A DNA stretch of 38,777 bases from a virus, in the IMG/VR virus record IMGVR_UViG_3300023272_000007, positions 1 through 38,777 of that record; one strand, written 5' to 3'. The notes under the pieces were generated by a model. That model had not been told where the DNA came from. It was given only the letters and a program-made list of their open reading frames with translations, and searched no databases. Made by a program: the position numbers and the translations under genes. Shown in pieces: positions 37,341-38,777 of this stretch. How positions within the stretch are numbered: the stretch's first letter is position 1; every line of letters starts with the position of its first letter.

Positions 37341-37931
37341 TTATTCAAACTCTATCATTTCAAAAAATGCCTCTTTATAATCTGCAATCATTCTGCCGTT
37401 CTTAGCCTTGTCTCCATTGATAATACTTCGGGCATTATAGAAATCCATTTTGCCGTTTCCGAAATAGTTATTCAAGGTCTTACCAGTGAAATTAACATCA
37501 CCGAAAGTGAGTAAGTCATCGGTCATACCCTCCTCTAAAATCCTCCACGCTGTTTCTTTTTCACAAGCAAGTTCGGGATTACCAAGTAAATCTATACCGA
37601 GTTTATTTCCAAACTTTCTATAGTTGGTTTTTCCCGTTATCATAATGTAGCCTCTGCCTTTGTACCTGTTTGCCTCCGCAAGGTTTTCTATTTCAAGTCT
37701 GCCTATGAGATATTTAAAATAAGTATACCCCCCGCGTTCAACTATCGGCTGAAAAGTGAAGTCTGTTTCGTGGGCAACTTCACCGAGTATGTCTGCCATT
37801 TCAGACTTAAGAGTAATTAATTTACTTTCAAACATTTTGATAAGCAGGAACTCTAAGCCCTCTACTTTTGATTGTGTGAGCTTGCCGTATTTATTTCTGT
37901 ATCGTTGGAAGAATAATCCTAAGTTAATCAT
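37341..37931 (-). CDS. Endolysin, glycoside hydrolase family 19 type
   Basis: GEVAHETDFTF (50-60) holds the likely catalytic Glu55. RYKGRGYIMITGKTNYRKFG followed by GIDLLGNPELA (about 88-120) and ARSIINGDKAKNGRM (about 166-180) are the GH19/chitinase-like lysozyme signature. It cleaves the glycan strands of peptidoglycan. 196 residues, single domain, no signal peptide, so a holin is needed for release. Start overlaps the upstream stop (ATGA). Confidence 0.88.
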   Translation of the reverse strand: MINLGLFFQRYRNKYGKLTQSKVEGLEFLLIKMFESKLITLKSEMADILGEVAHETDFTFQPIVERGGYTYFKYLIGRLEIENLAEANRYKGRGYIMITGKTNYRKFGNKLGIDLLGNPELACEKETAWRILEEGMTDDLLTFGDVNFTGKTLNNYFGNGKMDFYNARSIINGDKAKNGRMIADYKEAFFEMIEFE

Positions 37932-38167
37932 TCTCTATCTCTCAAAAAATTTGTTAATTCCAATTGTTCTCGCTCTGATAATTTCTTGAATCCAGTTCTT
38001 TTATTCTTTAAATATTCCGCATCATATTGGGGTTTGTAATAACTGCCCGTTTCTTTTCTCCAGTCGATAGTTGATTTATCTTCTTTTGTACGTTTCCTTT
38101 TCATGAAGTCAAACGAATAGAATATTGCTATTAGGACTATGAACGATATGAATATTGCGATAATCAT
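37928..38167 (-). CDS. Membrane-anchored basic protein, inner spanin candidate (79 aa)
   Basis: I choose ATG 38167 (MIIAIFISFIVLIAIFYSFD), which overlaps the upstream stop as ATGA. A longer frame from 38239 would overlap by over 70 bases. After the N-terminal membrane segment the protein is basic and charged (FMKRKRTKEDKSTIDWRKE, KNKRTGFKKLSEREQLE). Topology and place beside the endolysin fit an i-spanin. Confidence 0.6.
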   Translation of the reverse strand: MIIAIFISFIVLIAIFYSFDFMKRKRTKEDKSTIDWRKETGSYYKPQYDAEYLKNKRTGFKKLSEREQLELTNFLRDRE

Positions 38168-38541
38168 AAAAACATTAAATATACTATTAAAATTATTATA
38201 AGTTGGTGCATTAATTGGTCTAAGCCGAAAATATACCAATGAGATTTATTCATAGGATTTGATACGCTTGGAAACCAAACATTCAGCTTGCCCTTTAAAA
38301 CGTCTATCACAAAGTGAGAAATTAATTCGATCGATAAACATAGCTGAATAGTCCAATACTTTGAATCGGAATTATAAGCCCATAATATTAAAGCGAATAA
38401 AAAAGTGTGCATCATAGCGTGACACCAAATAGGGATTAAGGGACTACCCTTTCTTTTTGCCTCAAGCATTGACTTAGTACTTAAATGTGTATAATCTCCC
38501 AAGTAATGAGCAATATTCAATAAGATTAAAAGTAGCATCAT
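38164..38541 (-). CDS. DUF3307-like membrane protein (125 aa)
   Basis: Several hydrophobic helices with histidines: LNIAHYLGDYTHLSTKSMLE, CHAMMHTFLFALILWAY, LIPIWCHA and ISHFVIDVLKG. The pattern H-x-x-G-D near the start, K-x-x-S-x-x-x-x-W-C-H-x-x-x-H in the middle and H-F-x-x-D later match DUF3307 phage membrane proteins. Function unknown; metal-binding histidines are suggested by the family. First position may be Met1 or Met2. Confidence 0.7.
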   Translation of the reverse strand: MMLLLILLNIAHYLGDYTHLSTKSMLEAKRKGSPLIPIWCHAMMHTFLFALILWAYNSDSKYWTIQLCLSIELISHFVIDVLKGKLNVWFPSVSNPMNKSHWYIFGLDQLMHQLIIILIVYLMFL

Positions 38542-38777
38542 TTCCTCCCCCTCAATTGCTCCAACATCAATTTAATTAACTCTAACCATATATCATACTT
38601 TTGCCTCACCTCAAATTCCTTAAACTTAGTTTCATCTTTAGCACCGATAATATTATTCTGAATCGGAGTAAGCCATTCAATAATAACCGCTTTTTTAGTG
38701 GAGTCGGGAATATAATTAATATCAATTGTTTGCCCGTAAGCCGAGATACTGAATGATAATAGGAGTAGGAGTAGGAG
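38538..38777 (-). CDS. Secreted small protein, C-terminal part (continues at 141-1)
   Basis: This is the 3' part of the gene described at 1-141. Bases 38538-38645 are unique and encode GAKDETKFKEFEVRQKYDIW and the last residues ending QLRGRK. The remaining bases repeat the signal-peptide part. The TGA stop (38540-38538) overlaps the ATG of the DUF3307-like gene. As drawn, the frame runs off the right edge with no start, which is what a circular join predicts. Confidence 0.75.
   Translation of the reverse strand, partial: LLLLLLLSFSISAYGQTIDINYIPDSTKKAVIIEWLTPIQNNIIGAKDETKFKEFEVRQKYDIWLELIKLMLEQLRGRK
38646..38777. repeat. Direct terminal repeat, right copy
   Basis: Identical to 1-126 up to 38771, then one extra TAGGAG unit. 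The difference sits in a short tandem repeat within a leucine-coding run, so it may be assembly slippage or real length variation. Confidence 0.9.

Overview
The window looks like one complete genome of a tailed phage with a long non-contractile tail (siphovirus type), assembled as a circle of about 38.65 kb. Bases 1-126 are repeated exactly at 38646-38771, and one gene (signal peptide at 1-141, C-terminus at 38538-38645) is intact only when the ends are joined. Every protein gene I accept reads on the minus strand, so transcription runs from high to low coordinates. The sequence is AT-rich. Most starts lack a Shine-Dalgarno sequence and sit behind A/T-rich leaders, often AATATT directly before ATG. 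Signal peptides end in AYGQ or AYCQ. This suggests a Bacteroidota-type host, but that is inference. I see no integrase, repressor, DNA polymerase, tRNA or CRISPR array, so a virulent phage using the host replisome is the simplest reading.

Layout in transcription order, right to left. (1) 38.5-35.0 kb: lysis and membrane module with a DUF3307-like membrane protein, a GH19-type endolysin, several proteins with one membrane segment plus a charged or coiled-coil tail (holin and spanin candidates), and very short membrane ORFs, closed by an intrinsic terminator. (2) 34.75-32.39 kb: a NUMOD4-HNH endonuclease and five small unknown genes. (3) 32.26-24.6 kb: early accessory genes, including a 41-unit hexanucleotide-repeat gene encoding (Gly-Ser/Tyr/Asp)n, a NinB-like recombination protein, a winged-helix regulator and a VRR-NUC-like nuclease. 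(4) 24.4-19.4 kb: replication with a DUF1376-like initiator, a DnaB-type helicase core, a small protein with an SSB-like tail, and a GIY-YIG endonuclease. (5) 19.36-1.1 kb: packaging and virion genes in order: small and large terminase, portal, protease-scaffold, HK97-fold capsid, connectors, tail tube, frameshifted tail chaperone, tape measure, baseplate and fibres. (6) 1.1-0.35 kb: the only long gene-free stretch.

The most interesting content lies between genes. Five predicted promoters share TTG-N20-TA plus an A/T-rich -10 end, and in each the predicted transcript begins with, or within six bases of, a hairpin. One makes a compact three-hairpin RNA of about 73 nt (906-978) ending in its own terminator, a strong candidate phage small RNA. 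One makes a leader that folds as a pseudoknot (34305-34233). One is on the plus strand and ends at a plus-strand terminator (37209-37340), the only sign of transcription against the genes. Other findings are a canonical A AAA AAG -1 frameshift in the tail chaperone gene, four copies of one unknown domain across three early genes, secreted-type proteins inside the virion gene cluster, and several small coupled genes of 18-57 codons that length cut-offs miss.
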